Part shown: positions 35,405 through 43,566 of the stretch, piece by piece
Numbering within the stretch: position 1 is the stretch's first letter
Layout of the letters: each line of letters starts with the position of its first letter
Assembly: GCA_963695705.1 (NCBI GenBank)
Contig: CAVOHB010000006.1
Location: 62,001-126,000 of the forward strand
Length of the DNA stretch: 64,000 nucleotides
Direction of reading: 5' to 3'
From: JBKPNJ01 sp963695705
GTDB lineage: Bacteria > Actinomycetota > Actinomycetes > Propionibacteriales > Nocardioidaceae
The notes under the pieces: generated by a model
Databases searched by the model: none
What the model was told of the DNA's origin: nothing
Seen by the model: only the letters and a program-made list of their open reading frames with translations
Position numbers and translations under genes: made by a program

Positions 35405-36703
35405 ATGTCAGACGCGACCGGAGCCGGACCGGAGTGGGTGCGCCACACGGTCTGGTGGCACGTCTACCCGTTGGGGTTCGCCGGAGCCGACATGACCGGA
35501 GCCGACCGAACGCGGACAGCCGGACTCGACCAGGTGGCGGCGTGGCTGGACTACGCCGTCGACCTCGGCGTCAACGGGCTGGCACTCGGCCCCATCTTCG
35601 AGTCGGCCAGCCACGGCTACGACACGATTGACTATCTCCGGATCGATCCCCGACTCGGCGACCTTGACGGGTTCCGGCGGCTGGTCGACGCCGCGCGTCA
35701 GCGTGGTCTGCGCGTGCTCCTCAACGGCGTCTTCAACCATGTCGGACGTGACTTTCCCGGCGTGCGCGACGCCGAGCAGGGACGTGACGTCGACCGGGCC
35801 GACTGGTTCCGCCGTGAACCCGACGGCGGCCTGGCAACGTTCGAAGGACATGCCGACCTCGTGGCGCTCGACCACGGCAACCCGGCGGTCGTCGAGTTCG
35901 TGACGTCGGTGATGCGGCACTGGCTCGACGCCGGCGTCGACGGCTGGCGACTCGACGCCGCCTACGCGGTGCCGCCGGAGTTCTGGACTCGTGTGCTGCC
36001 GCGGGTCCGAGAGCACCGCCCCGACGCCTACGTCCTGGGCGAGATGCTGCACGGGGACTACACCGACTACGTGCGACGTTCTGGCCTGGACGCTGTGACC
36101 CAGTACGAGCTGTGGAAGGCGATCTGGAGCTCCATCGACTCGGCCAACTTCTTCGAGCTCGACTGGTCGCTGCGTCGACACAACGACTTCCTCGACACGT
36201 TCGTGCCGTACACGTTCATCGGCAACCACGATGTCACCCGGCTGGCCACCAACATCGCCGACGAGAGGCATCATGCACATGCCCTCGCACTGCTGATGAC
36301 GCTTGGCGGCACTCCGTCGATCTACTACGGCGACGAGCAGGGCCTGCACGGCGTGAAGGAGGTCCGAATCGGCGGCGACGACGCGATCCGCGGCGCCTAC
36401 CCGCCGGCGCCCACCGACCTGTCGCCGTATGCAGCGGGGGTCTTCCGGCTGCACCGGGACCTCGTCAGACTCCGCCACCGCCACCCGTGGCTGCACCAGG
36501 CCCGGAGCGAGACCATCGCCCTGCGCAACGAGGCTGTTGTCCTCCGGGCGCGGGCCGGCGACAAGTCGCTGACGGTTGCGCTCAGCCTCGACGACTCGCC
36601 CCAAGTGGTCGACTCCACCTGCAGCCAACTGCTGGCCGGCACCGCCGACCGCACGGCGGAAGGCTGGTTGGTTCCGGGTCACGGTTGGGCCGTCCTGTGC
36701 TGA
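35405..36703 (+). CDS. GH13 alpha-amylase-family enzyme
   Basis: About 432 residues: (beta/alpha)8 barrel with VNGLALGPIFES, NGVFNHVG (region I), GWRLDAAYAV (region II, nucleophile Asp about 183), YVLGEMLHGD (region III, acid/base Glu) and FIGNHDVTR (region IV). Short C-terminal beta domain. No signal peptide, so intracellular alpha-glucan or trehalose/maltose chemistry. Exact specificity cannot be assigned. ATG 35405; an in-frame ATG 35396 is also possible. Confidence 0.85.
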   Translation: MSDATGAGPEWVRHTVWWHVYPLGFAGADMTGADRTRTAGLDQVAAWLDYAVDLGVNGLALGPIFESASHGYDTIDYLRIDPRLGDLDGFRRLVDAARQRGLRVLLNGVFNHVGRDFPGVRDAEQGRDVDRADWFRREPDGGLATFEGHADLVALDHGNPAVVEFVTSVMRHWLDAGVDGWRLDAAYAVPPEFWTRVLPRVREHRPDAYVLGEMLHGDYTDYVRRSGLDAVTQYELWKAIWSSIDSANFFELDWSLRRHNDFLDTFVPYTFIGNHDVTRLATNIADERHHAHALALLMTLGGTPSIYYGDEQGLHGVKEVRIGGDDAIRGAYPPAPTDLSPYAAGVFRLHRDLVRLRHRHPWLHQARSETIALRNEAVVLRARAGDKSLTVALSLDDSPQVVDSTCSQLLAGTADRTAEGWLVPGHGWAVLC

Positions 36704-36753
36704 GACCCCCGGCGCGGCCACCTGAGCCCCCGCAAAGGCGCATCGAAGCACCT

Positions 36754-38172
36754 TCAGTTCAGTGAAAGCAGCGTGGAGGCGATCCCCAGTGCAGCGCAGG
36801 CTCCGAGGGTGCGCAACACGGACCATTTCAGCCGGAACAGCAGTAGCCCGGCGACCAGCGTGATGGCTAGCGCGTCGGGTCGCAGGGTGGAGATGTCGGG
36901 CAGGTTCACGCTGACCGGTCCCCAGTCCACCTGCGTTGTGCCCGCGAAGAGAGTGTGGATGGCGAAGAAGACGGCGAGGTTGGCGATGACGCCGACGACG
37001 GCGGCAGTGATGCCGGTGAGAGCGGCGGACAGCGCAGAGTTGCCGCGCAGTCGTTCCACCCATGGCGCGCCCACGAAGACGAAGATGAAGCAGGGGACGA
37101 ACGTGACCCAGGTGATGAGGAGAGCGGCCAGGGTGGCCGCCAGCCACGGGTTCAACGTGCCGGGGTCGCGGTAGGCGCCCACGAACGCTACGAACTGCAC
37201 GACCATGATCAGTGGGCCGGGAGTGGTCTCGGCCAGGGCGAGACCGCGGACCATCTCCCCGGGGCCGAGCCATCCGTAGACCTCGACGGCCTTGTGCGCG
37301 ACGTAGGCGAGCACGGCGTACGCGCCGCCGAATGTGACCAGCGCCGCGCCGGAGAAGAACACACCTTGCTGGGTGAAGACACTGTGCCGTCCGGTCAGGA
37401 TGGCGACGACGGCCAGCGGGATGCCCCAGGCGAGAAGTCCGATGGTCAAGACCTTGGCGGCGTACGCGCGGCTCGGTCGTTCGGTGTGCAGCGCATCGTC
37501 GGGGATCAGTGGTGCGGGGCCGTCGTCGCCTTTCCCGTCGATGTGGGCGGCTCGCATCGTCTGCGGGGCCCATCGACCGAGCGCCCAGCCTGCGGCGGCG
37601 GCGGTGGCGATAACGACGGGGAAAGGCACCGCGAAAACCCACAGCGCCACGAATGCGGCCACGGCCAGCCCAATCAGAGCCGGATGTCCGAGGGCTCTGC
37701 CGGCGACCCGAATGACCGCTTGGGCGACGATGGCGAGCACCGCGGGAGCGAGACCGGCGAAGACGGCGGTCACCGCGCTGGAGTCACCCGCCCCGACATA
37801 GATGGCGGACAGGGCGAGCAGCGCGACCATGCCCGGCAGCACGAACAGAATGCCGGCGACCAGACCACCGCGGAGGCCGTTGAGCAGCCAGCCGACGTAG
37901 ATCGCCAGCTGCTGCGCCTCCGGGCCGGGCAGCAGGGTGCAGTACGAGAGGGCGTGCAGGAATCGGCGTTGCCCGATCCAGCGCCGCTCATCGACGAGGT
38001 GGTGTTGCATCACCGCGATCTGGCCCGCCGGGCCACCGAAGGTCTGCAACGAGATGACGAACCACGCCCTGACGGCGTCTCGGAACGGGACTACATCCCT
38101 CGTGCCTCGTGCGACGTGCCCGCCGACGGAGGCCGGTCGGGGTCGTTCTGCGGGCTGCTCTTCGTGTTTCAT
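36754..38172 (-). CDS. chrA: chromate transporter ChrA
   Basis: 472 residues, about 12 helices, with duplicated CHR domains. The diagnostic FGGPAGQIAVMQ and PGPEAQQLAIYVGW motifs lie in the N-half, and TFGGAYAVLAYV and AETTPGPLIMVVQFVAFVG in the C-half. ChrA extrudes chromate, driven by ion gradient. The ATG overlaps the stop of the upstream gene (ATGA), last gene of the chr operon. Confidence 0.93.
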   Translation of the reverse strand: MKHEEQPAERPRPASVGGHVARGTRDVVPFRDAVRAWFVISLQTFGGPAGQIAVMQHHLVDERRWIGQRRFLHALSYCTLLPGPEAQQLAIYVGWLLNGLRGGLVAGILFVLPGMVALLALSAIYVGAGDSSAVTAVFAGLAPAVLAIVAQAVIRVAGRALGHPALIGLAVAAFVALWVFAVPFPVVIATAAAAGWALGRWAPQTMRAAHIDGKGDDGPAPLIPDDALHTERPSRAYAAKVLTIGLLAWGIPLAVVAILTGRHSVFTQQGVFFSGAALVTFGGAYAVLAYVAHKAVEVYGWLGPGEMVRGLALAETTPGPLIMVVQFVAFVGAYRDPGTLNPWLAATLAALLITWVTFVPCFIFVFVGAPWVERLRGNSALSAALTGITAAVVGVIANLAVFFAIHTLFAGTTQVDWGPVSVNLPDISTLRPDALAITLVAGLLLFRLKWSVLRTLGACAALGIASTLLSLN

Positions 38173-38600
38173 GCCGGTTCGCGGCCCAGCAACGTCTCGC
38201 GGCGGAAGAACTCGTAGGCGCCCTCGAAGATGGGTCCGGTCAGCTCGAGCACCCGGTCGTCGCTCTCGACCATGGACAGCCCCCTCAGCGCGAGGTCGAA
38301 TCCGGCCGCCTCAGGAGCATCGAAACGGCCGTCGTCGATGTCGGCCTCGTGAACGAGCGCGGCGAGCCGCCACAGCACAGGGTCGGTGAGCTCGTAGCGA
38401 CGCAGCAGCGTCTCGAACGTGCAGTCGTCACCGTGGTGGGACAGGTCCACTCCAACCATGTCGAACGCCGTCGCGTCCGCGGCAACCTCGGCCGGGTCGG
38501 CGACGAACAGGAACGTCGCCTCCGGGTCGATGAAACGGCGAATCAGCCACGCGCAGGCGGCGCGGTCGATGTGCACCCCCTGCCGAGTCACCCACTTCAC
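38169..38600 (-). CDS. ChrB C-terminal (chromate resistance) domain protein
   Basis: 143 residues: KWVTRQGVHIDRAACAWLIRRFIDPEATFLFV start, then FDMVGVDLSHHGDDCTFETLLRRYEL. This is the C-terminal half of ChrB, a chromate-responsive regulator, encoded here as its own gene. It overlaps both neighbours by four bases (ATGA on each side), so it is translated with them. Cytoplasmic. Confidence 0.88.
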   Translation of the reverse strand: MKWVTRQGVHIDRAACAWLIRRFIDPEATFLFVADPAEVAADATAFDMVGVDLSHHGDDCTFETLLRRYELTDPVLWRLAALVHEADIDDGRFDAPEAAGFDLALRGLSMVESDDRVLELTGPIFEGAYEFFRRETLLGREPA

Positions 38601-39136
38601 AGCCGCCCCGAACTGCTGCTCGGGGAGTGGGCAAGGGCTGGGCGGATGCCTCGAGCTGGTGCGGTGGCCGCGAGTTGGTCGAGCGCGGCGGTCACGGCCT
38701 CCCGCTCGGGCGGCGGGAAGAAGTCACGACGGCGGATACGGCGTAGCTGCTCGCGGTGGCGGCGCAACGCTCGGGCCCGTTCCGCATCCGGAAGGGTCGC
38801 GGCCGCCACGATCTCGGCGTGCAATGTGCCGTACTCGTCGGCGCGGGCCGCGGCCATGCCGGCGGCGGTCTCGCGCTCGAGCACGATCGAAGACGGCCGT
38901 GCCAGCCACACGCCGGCGGTCCCGTCGGCCTCTCGCACCTCGTCGGCGATCCACTCGAGCTGCTCACGGGTACGAGCGTCCGCCGGCAGCGCCACCAGCC
39001 CGTCGGCCAGCTGGGCCACGCCCAGTCGACGGAGCTTGCGCCACACGACACCGCGCGGAGTAGACGGGTCCCGGGGCAGCCGATAGGTCAACATCACCCA
39101 CTCACCGGGACCGGGACCGGATCTGGTGGCGGTCAC
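38597..39136 (-). CDS. ChrB N-terminal domain protein
   Basis: About 179 residues: EWVMLTYRLPRDPSTPRGVVWRKLRRLG start, ADGLVALP, and a helical tail LPDAERARALRRHREQLRRIRRRDFFPP. This is the N-terminal half of ChrB. A usual ChrB is a single protein of about 310 residues; here the halves are separate, coupled cistrons. Start GTG 39136; TTG 39148 is the alternative. The C-terminal 20 residues are low-complexity Ser/Ala. Confidence 0.85.
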   Translation of the reverse strand: MTATRSGPGPGEWVMLTYRLPRDPSTPRGVVWRKLRRLGVAQLADGLVALPADARTREQLEWIADEVREADGTAGVWLARPSSIVLERETAAGMAAARADEYGTLHAEIVAAATLPDAERARALRRHREQLRRIRRRDFFPPPEREAVTAALDQLAATAPARGIRPALAHSPSSSSGRL

Positions 39137-39177
39137 GCCGTCACTCAACCACGGTTGACACGGAGAGGCAACAGGAC

Positions 39178-39825
39178 CTATCCGTTTAGCGGACGGGACG
39201 ATCTGTCTGCCGCAGACATCTCACCGACAGGCACCGCCACGTCCAGTACGTTTCCCAGGGGTGCCAGCGGGCATGCCCATGCCGAGTCGTAGGCGCAGGA
39301 CGGGTTGTAGGCGAAATTCAGGTCCACGATCAGCCTGCCACCGGTGCCGTCAGGCGACGGGGCCATGCCGCCGAGGTCGGCTCCCTTGATCGTGTCCAGC
39401 ACGTACCGACCACCGCCGTAAGTCGTCCGCGTGCTGGTCGCGTCCCGCAGCGGCAGGAATACGCCGCCCCCGTACACCGCGCACCACCAGACGTCGAGCC
39501 CACCCAGACCCGCTAGCTCGACGCGGCCCAGTCGTCGAAAGCCGACGAGGCCGTCGCTGCCGGTTGCCGCCTCGAACGCCTCCGGCGCCGCCGGGTGAAC
39601 CGGGACGTCGAAGCGGTACGCAGGGTCGTACGGCGCCACCGGCAGCCCGGTGAACGTGTTGAGGGCCGCCGCCGTCAGCGGTGACTCGGGGTGCGTGGCG
39701 AAGAGTGCGTCTCGCCCGGCCCGCCAATTCTCGTGCGCCCTGCCAGGATCCGTCTCGGACATCTCGCGAACCACGGCGTACAGCTCCGACACGCGCCGCC
39801 GCCAGTCGAGCAGGGTGAGAGTCAT
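39178..39825 (-). CDS. DUF1684-family protein
   Basis: 215 residues with WRRRVSELYAVVRE, AHENWRAGRDALFATHPESPL, FTGLPVAPYDPAYRF and the end block DLNFAYNPSCAYDSAWACPLAP, which define DUF1684. Function unknown, cytosolic. GAGG precedes ATG 39825, six bases after the stop of a 29-codon reading frame. Confidence 0.85.
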   Translation of the reverse strand: MTLTLLDWRRRVSELYAVVREMSETDPGRAHENWRAGRDALFATHPESPLTAAALNTFTGLPVAPYDPAYRFDVPVHPAAPEAFEAATGSDGLVGFRRLGRVELAGLGGLDVWWCAVYGGGVFLPLRDATSTRTTYGGGRYVLDTIKGADLGGMAPSPDGTGGRLIVDLNFAYNPSCAYDSAWACPLAPLGNVLDVAVPVGEMSAADRSSRPLNG

Positions 39826-39831
39826 CGTGCC

Positions 39832-39921
39832 TCAGGCGACCCATCGGCGGCGCACTGCCAATGTCACGCCAATGGCCACGGCACCCGGCGCCACCCAGGC
39901 GGTCGCATCGACACGGCTCAT
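39832..39921 (-). CDS. possible 29-residue membrane miniprotein
   Basis: Short frame with one hydrophobic helix (ATAWVAPGAVAIGVTLAV) followed by RRRW, the layout of single-pass miniproteins with a cytosolic basic end. It sits six bases upstream of the DUF1684 start, on the same strand. No clear SD is seen, and the helix alone does not prove translation. Confidence 0.3.
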   Translation of the reverse strand: MSRVDATAWVAPGAVAIGVTLAVRRRWVA

Positions 39922-39999
39922 CCGACGAGGGTAGTCGCGCTCGCGAACGAGAGGGGACACCGTGTGTTTCCGATGAGTCGGTCGGACACGAGCCGAAGG

Positions 40000-40506
40000 T
40001 CAGGAACGCACAGCGCGTCGCTTCGCCCGCGCCATCTTGAACAGGTAGGCCGGCGTCGGGGGAACCCAACCGAGTTGCTTGGCCATTCCGAGGTCGTCGC
40101 GGTTCGCCCAGTGCTCGATGATCGTGCCGTCGTCGACTCGGAACCAGTGGGATTGGGTTATCGCGAAGGTCTTGTCGGTCGGCGGAAAGACCGTGTCTAT
40201 GGCGCCGTCGTCGGTGTAGACGGCCCATGGGTCGACGTGGCGCCCGTTCATCGTCGAGTTCACCGCGACCAGGTTGCCGTCGGCGACGGCGTGGTGGATG
40301 TCGTAGTGCAGGTCGGCGAACGCGGCGCGCAACCACAGGGCGGTCGAGTAGAAGCCCGCCGGGCCGGGAACGCGGGACGACGGTGGCTGGACCCGGTTCT
40401 CGCGGTCGACGGCGTCCGGGTGGTACAGGGGGTCGAAGTCGGCTCGATCCCCATCGGCCATGGTGTGAATGCTGCGCACGGCGACGGAGATCGGATCGGC
40501 CGACAC
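40000..40506 (-). CDS. SnoaL-like (ester cyclase / NTF2-fold) protein
   Basis: About 168 residues: ALWLRAAFADLHYDIHHAVADGNLVAVNSTMNG, then HVDPWAVYTDDGAI and FRVDDGTIIEHWANRDDLGMAKQLGW, a SnoaL/ester-cyclase pattern. The start is uncertain: GTG 40506 is in frame, while an ATG 21 bases upstream lies in another frame, so a small indel is possible. Divergent from the TetR gene; its promoter must overlap the palindrome at 40544-40562, so it is the likely target. Confidence 0.72.
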   Translation of the reverse strand: MSADPISVAVRSIHTMADGDRADFDPLYHPDAVDRENRVQPPSSRVPGPAGFYSTALWLRAAFADLHYDIHHAVADGNLVAVNSTMNGRHVDPWAVYTDDGAIDTVFPPTDKTFAITQSHWFRVDDGTIIEHWANRDDLGMAKQLGWVPPTPAYLFKMARAKRRAVRS

Positions 40507-40543
40507 GGCGAGGCGGAAGGGGCGGTCATGACGACTCCAATCA

Positions 40544-40562
40544 GATACAGTCGGACTGTATC
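40544..40562. promoter_or_regulatory. TetR operator palindrome
   Basis: GATACAGTC and GACTGTATC are perfect 9-base arms around one G. The site lies 20 bases before the TetR gene and about 40 bases before the divergent SnoaL gene. It suits binding by the TetR-family protein encoded next to it. Confidence 0.7.
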
Positions 40563-40581
40563 CAAAGTTTGGAGCCTGGAG

Positions 40582-41220
40582 ATGACGAAAGTCAAGAGGT
40601 CCTACGACGCGTCTGGACGACGTGAGCAGGCTCGCGCACGGCGCCTCACCGTGGTGCTGGCGGCGCGTGAGCTGTTCGAGCGCGACGGGTTCCGGCCGAC
40701 GACGATCGCGGCGATCGCCGCGCATGCGCAGGTCTCGGCGGAGAGCATCTACAAGGGCTTCGGCAGCAAGGCCGCGCTGGCCAAGGCCGTGTTCGACGTC
40801 GTCATCGCCGGTGACGACGAACCGGTTCCGGTCGCTGAGCGCCCGGCGATGCAGGCGATCCGTGGTGAGGCCGACGTGCGGATCAAGATCGCGATGTTCG
40901 TCGACGGCCTGGTCCAACGGCAGGCACGCTCCGCGAGGGTGCAGATGCTGATCCGCGACGGCCGGCACGTGGATGACTCCCTCGCGCCGATCTGGGCGAA
41001 GCTGAACGAGGAGGGCCTGGTCGGCATGACGATGCTGGGTCGCCACCTGCTCGAGACCGGTCGGCTCCGCGACGGGATCGATCTCGAGGAGGTACGCGAC
41101 CTGCTGTGGAACTACCTCGCAATCGACAGCTACGAACGCCTGGTCCTGTCCCAGGGCTGGTCGCTGGAGCGATATTCACACTGGCTCGCTCGCGCCATCA
41201 CGAGCGCCCTTTGTCCGTAG
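40582..41220 (+). CDS. TetR-family transcriptional regulator
   Basis: 212 residues: N-terminal HTH with RRLTVVLAARELFERDGFRPTTIAAIAAHAQVSAESIYKGFGSKAALAKAVFD (about 20-72), then an all-helical ligand domain. Eight bases upstream of ATG 40582 is GGAG. The 19-base palindrome lies directly ahead, so it probably represses itself and the divergent SnoaL gene. Ligand unknown. Confidence 0.9.
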   Translation: MTKVKRSYDASGRREQARARRLTVVLAARELFERDGFRPTTIAAIAAHAQVSAESIYKGFGSKAALAKAVFDVVIAGDDEPVPVAERPAMQAIRGEADVRIKIAMFVDGLVQRQARSARVQMLIRDGRHVDDSLAPIWAKLNEEGLVGMTMLGRHLLETGRLRDGIDLEEVRDLLWNYLAIDSYERLVLSQGWSLERYSHWLARAITSALCP

Positions 41221-41233
41221 CCGATCAGCGCTG

Positions 41234-41773
41234 TCACTCTCCGCGAGGCTCGGGAGATGCCTGGTACCCGCCGGTCGAGGCGAAGGCGTAGGAGGCTTCG
41301 ACGAGGCCGGTGACGACGTCGAGTTCCGCGTCATCGCGTGGGGCGTAGAGCATCACGGCATTCGCGGGGATCAATCCCCGGCGGGCGACCGGATGCTGCT
41401 CGGCCCACCCAGCCAGGACTGCCTCCTCGGCGAGGTCGGGAGGGAGCATGGCGTGCAGGCTGTGGTCCTCGCCGGGGTGCAGATGGGCGAACTCCCGCCC
41501 GATGAGGAACGCCTCTGGAGGCCCTCCGGACAGGGAGTCATCGAGCCACAGGGCCCGGGCGCCCGGCACCGAGATGGCACTCTCGCGCTCCTGCACTCCG
41601 GAAAGGGCGAACAACCTCTCGGCCAGCCGACGGCTCAAGCCGGAGTCCGGGGGCTGCTGGTCCAGCTGGGTGTGTGGGTTGGTCGGCGTGGTGGTGGGCC
41701 GTGGGCCGGTTCGAGCGGGTAGCGCTGCCAGGCGATCGGGATCCGCCGGTCTCTTGCGCCTATTCGCGGCCAC
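41234..41773 (-). CDS. DUF5519 (luciferase-domain-like) protein
   Basis: 179 residues: PHTQLDQQPPDSGLSRRLAERLFAL, ISVPGARALWLDD, EAFLIGREFAHLHPGEDHSLHAMLPPDLAEE and VMLYAPRDDAELDVV. These match the small DUF5519 family. Despite the luciferase label, no such activity is known. A basic disordered N-terminus precedes the domain; the start GTG 41773 may be too far upstream. Confidence 0.75.
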   Translation of the reverse strand: MAANRRKRPADPDRLAALPARTGPRPTTTPTNPHTQLDQQPPDSGLSRRLAERLFALSGVQERESAISVPGARALWLDDSLSGGPPEAFLIGREFAHLHPGEDHSLHAMLPPDLAEEAVLAGWAEQHPVARRGLIPANAVMLYAPRDDAELDVVTGLVEASYAFASTGGYQASPEPRGE

Positions 41774-41850
41774 GCCGCCACCCTAGCGGCCGAGCGCATC
41801 GGTCGAGTGGACGCGGGGCGGTTGAGTTCATCGACTCATATCCTGACCGG

Positions 41851-42138
41851 ATGAACCTGGAGTTCAGCGGCGAGATGTGGTTCTGGAAGGGCCCCGCGCC
41901 GTGGCACTTCGTCACGGTCCCGGATGAGGAGTGCGCCGAACTGGAGGAGACTTCAACGTTCGTGAGCTACGGATGGGGCATGATTCCGGTCACGGCTCAG
42001 ATCGGGGCAACCGGGTGGAGGACCTCGTTGTTTCCCAAGGAGGGCCGCTACATCGTTCCCGTGAAGGCCGGAGTGCGCAGGGCCGAAGGTCTCGAGGTGG
42101 GCAACCTCGTGGCGGTACGGCTGGCCATCGAGCTCTGA
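41851..42138 (+). CDS. DUF1905-family protein
   Basis: 95 residues: MNLEFSGEMWFWKGPAPWHFVTVP, GWGMIPVTAQIGATGWRTSLFPKEGRYIVPVKAGVRRAEGLEVG. The DUF1905 fold is a small beta-barrel of unknown function, often linked to YdeI/OmdA-like domains. The start ATG gives the exact family length. Confidence 0.82.
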   Translation: MNLEFSGEMWFWKGPAPWHFVTVPDEECAELEETSTFVSYGWGMIPVTAQIGATGWRTSLFPKEGRYIVPVKAGVRRAEGLEVGNLVAVRLAIEL

Positions 42139-42166
42139 CCGGGTGGGCACCCCGTAGCGTTTGGGC

Positions 42167-42679
42167 ATGGCCGAGAACACCGTCCAAGTCTGGATCAGCA
42201 CCCCTGACACCGGCCGGGTGCTGGATTTCATCACTTCGGTGTTCGGGGGCGAGGAGATCGCCCGGGTGCCAACGGAGGACGGCGGAATCGGCCATGCCGA
42301 GATCCGGGTCGGCGGAACCGTGCTCCTGGCTTTCGACTCCCAGCCGGACTGGCCGCCCACACCAGCCCTGCTTCGGGTTTTCGTCGACGATGCCGAGGCG
42401 GCCGTCGGTCGAGCGGTCGCTGCCGGGGCATCGGTCATCACGCCGCTGGCCGACGCAGCCTGGGGTGACCGCGGCGGCCGGGTGCGCGACCCGCTCGGCA
42501 ACATCTGGTGGGTGGTGCAGCATGTCGAGGACGTGCCGTTCGATGAAATGAGCAGGCGGCTGGCCGATCCGCGACATGCTCAGGCGATGCGAGAGGCGCA
42601 GGAGACTCTTGACGCCGCCATGACGGGGCGTGAACAGGGCTGGTCCAGCCCGCCCGTGCTGGATCTCCACCGGGATTGA
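42167..42679 (+). CDS. VOC-superfamily protein (PhnB/glyoxalase-like)
   Basis: 170 residues: VQVWISTPDTGRVLDFITSVFGGEEIARV, GTVLLAFDSQPDWPP, LLRVFVDDAEAAVGRAVAAGASVITPLADAAWGDRGGRVRDPLGNIWWVVQHVEDV. PhnB-like member of the VOC fold; an unusual helical tail of about 45 residues follows. ATG 42167 is 28 bases after the DUF1905 stop, likely one transcript. Metal and substrate unknown. Confidence 0.83.
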   Translation: MAENTVQVWISTPDTGRVLDFITSVFGGEEIARVPTEDGGIGHAEIRVGGTVLLAFDSQPDWPPTPALLRVFVDDAEAAVGRAVAAGASVITPLADAAWGDRGGRVRDPLGNIWWVVQHVEDVPFDEMSRRLADPRHAQAMREAQETLDAAMTGREQGWSSPPVLDLHRD

Positions 42680-42785
42680 GCGATGGCCGGACCGAGGGCA
42701 GCACGCGCCGGGTCCCATGGGTCGACGGCTCAGACCGAGCCGACGTGTCCCCGGCGCTGGGCCGTTCCGGTGTAATGATGGCGGC

Positions 42786-43301
42786 ATGACGTGGACGGCA
42801 CCTGAGGAGTCATTGCCTGATTTCCCGCTCACCGGCGAGGACCGGCCAATTCTGGAAGGCTTCCTCGCCTGGCAACGTGCCCTGCTGCGACACAAGTGCG
42901 CCGGACTGACCGGTGAGCAGCTGGCGGAGCGCGCGGTTCCGCCGTCGAACCTGTCCCTGCTCGGCCTGCTCCGTCACATGGCCAAGGTGGAGCGCAAGTG
43001 GTTCCGCGAAAGCATCGCCGGGCAGGGTCTCGAGCCGATGTACGACCCCGCCCTGGGCAAGGATGCCGACTTCGAAGACCTCGACCCGGAACGTGCCCAG
43101 GCTGACTACGAGCGGCTTCTCGAGGAGTGCCGGCTGGCCGATGAGGCGCAAGCCGCAGCGTCATACGACGACACCATCACCGCGCGGCCAGGCGACATGT
43201 CAGTGCGGGCCGTAGTCGTCCACATGATCGAGGAGTATGCCCAGCACAACGGGCATGCTGATCTGCTCCGTGAGCGGATCGACGGCAGCACGGACAAGTA
43301 G
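42786..43301 (+). CDS. DinB-family (DUF664) thiol-transferase-like protein
   Basis: 171 residues, helical bundle: LAWQRALLRHKCAGLTGEQLAERAVPPSNLSLLGLLRHMAKVERKWF, and VVVHMIEEYAQHNGHADLLRERIDG at the end. His residues in LLRHMAKVE and QHNGHADLLRE match the metal site. In actinobacteria this family includes mycothiol-dependent transferases. Third in a run of plus-strand genes. Confidence 0.85.
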   Translation: MTWTAPEESLPDFPLTGEDRPILEGFLAWQRALLRHKCAGLTGEQLAERAVPPSNLSLLGLLRHMAKVERKWFRESIAGQGLEPMYDPALGKDADFEDLDPERAQADYERLLEECRLADEAQAAASYDDTITARPGDMSVRAVVVHMIEEYAQHNGHADLLRERIDGSTDK

Positions 43302-43328
43302 CGGCCCGGGGGTGCAGGCAGGCGGGTT

Positions 43329-43370
43329 TGTGGAGGATGTTACGTCTGTGGTGACCGAACATCCTCCACA
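43329..43370. terminator. strong hairpin between converging genes
   Basis: TGTGGAGGATGTT (43329-43341) and AACATCCTCCACA (43358-43370) are perfect 13-base arms around a 16-base loop. The hairpin lies 28 bases behind the DinB stop and faces the converging kinase gene. There is no T-tract. It could be a bidirectional terminator, or the joined ends of a lost mobile element. Confidence 0.5.
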
Positions 43371-43448
43371 GATACCTGGTCCCCGCGATCACACTCCAGT
43401 GCTGTTTCCAACCCCGGCAGGATCGACAAGTGATGCTCCTACTTGTGG

Positions 43449-43553
43449 TCAAGCGGCGGTGAGCCATGCGCGGTAGGTGTTGGCGTGAAACAACTGTCGG
43501 CTGACGGTGAACGGGGACGCCACGACATGCCCGTTCGACCTGCTGTCCAGCAT
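43449..43553 (-). other. 34-codon orphan frame, possible gene remnant
   Basis: This frame ends QLFHANTYRAWLTAA then stop. The end looks like the C-terminus of a longer protein and no SD is seen. It lies between the hairpin and the kinase gene. It could be a remnant of a mobile-element gene, but I cannot place it in a family. Confidence 0.2.
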
Positions 43554-43566
43554 GACCCTCGGCGCC

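Noticed and set aside
40000..41046. Frame fusing the SnoaL protein to sequence antisense to TetR
   Set aside because: The part beyond about 40506 is antisense to the TetR HTH and crosses the operator; only the SnoaL part has homology.
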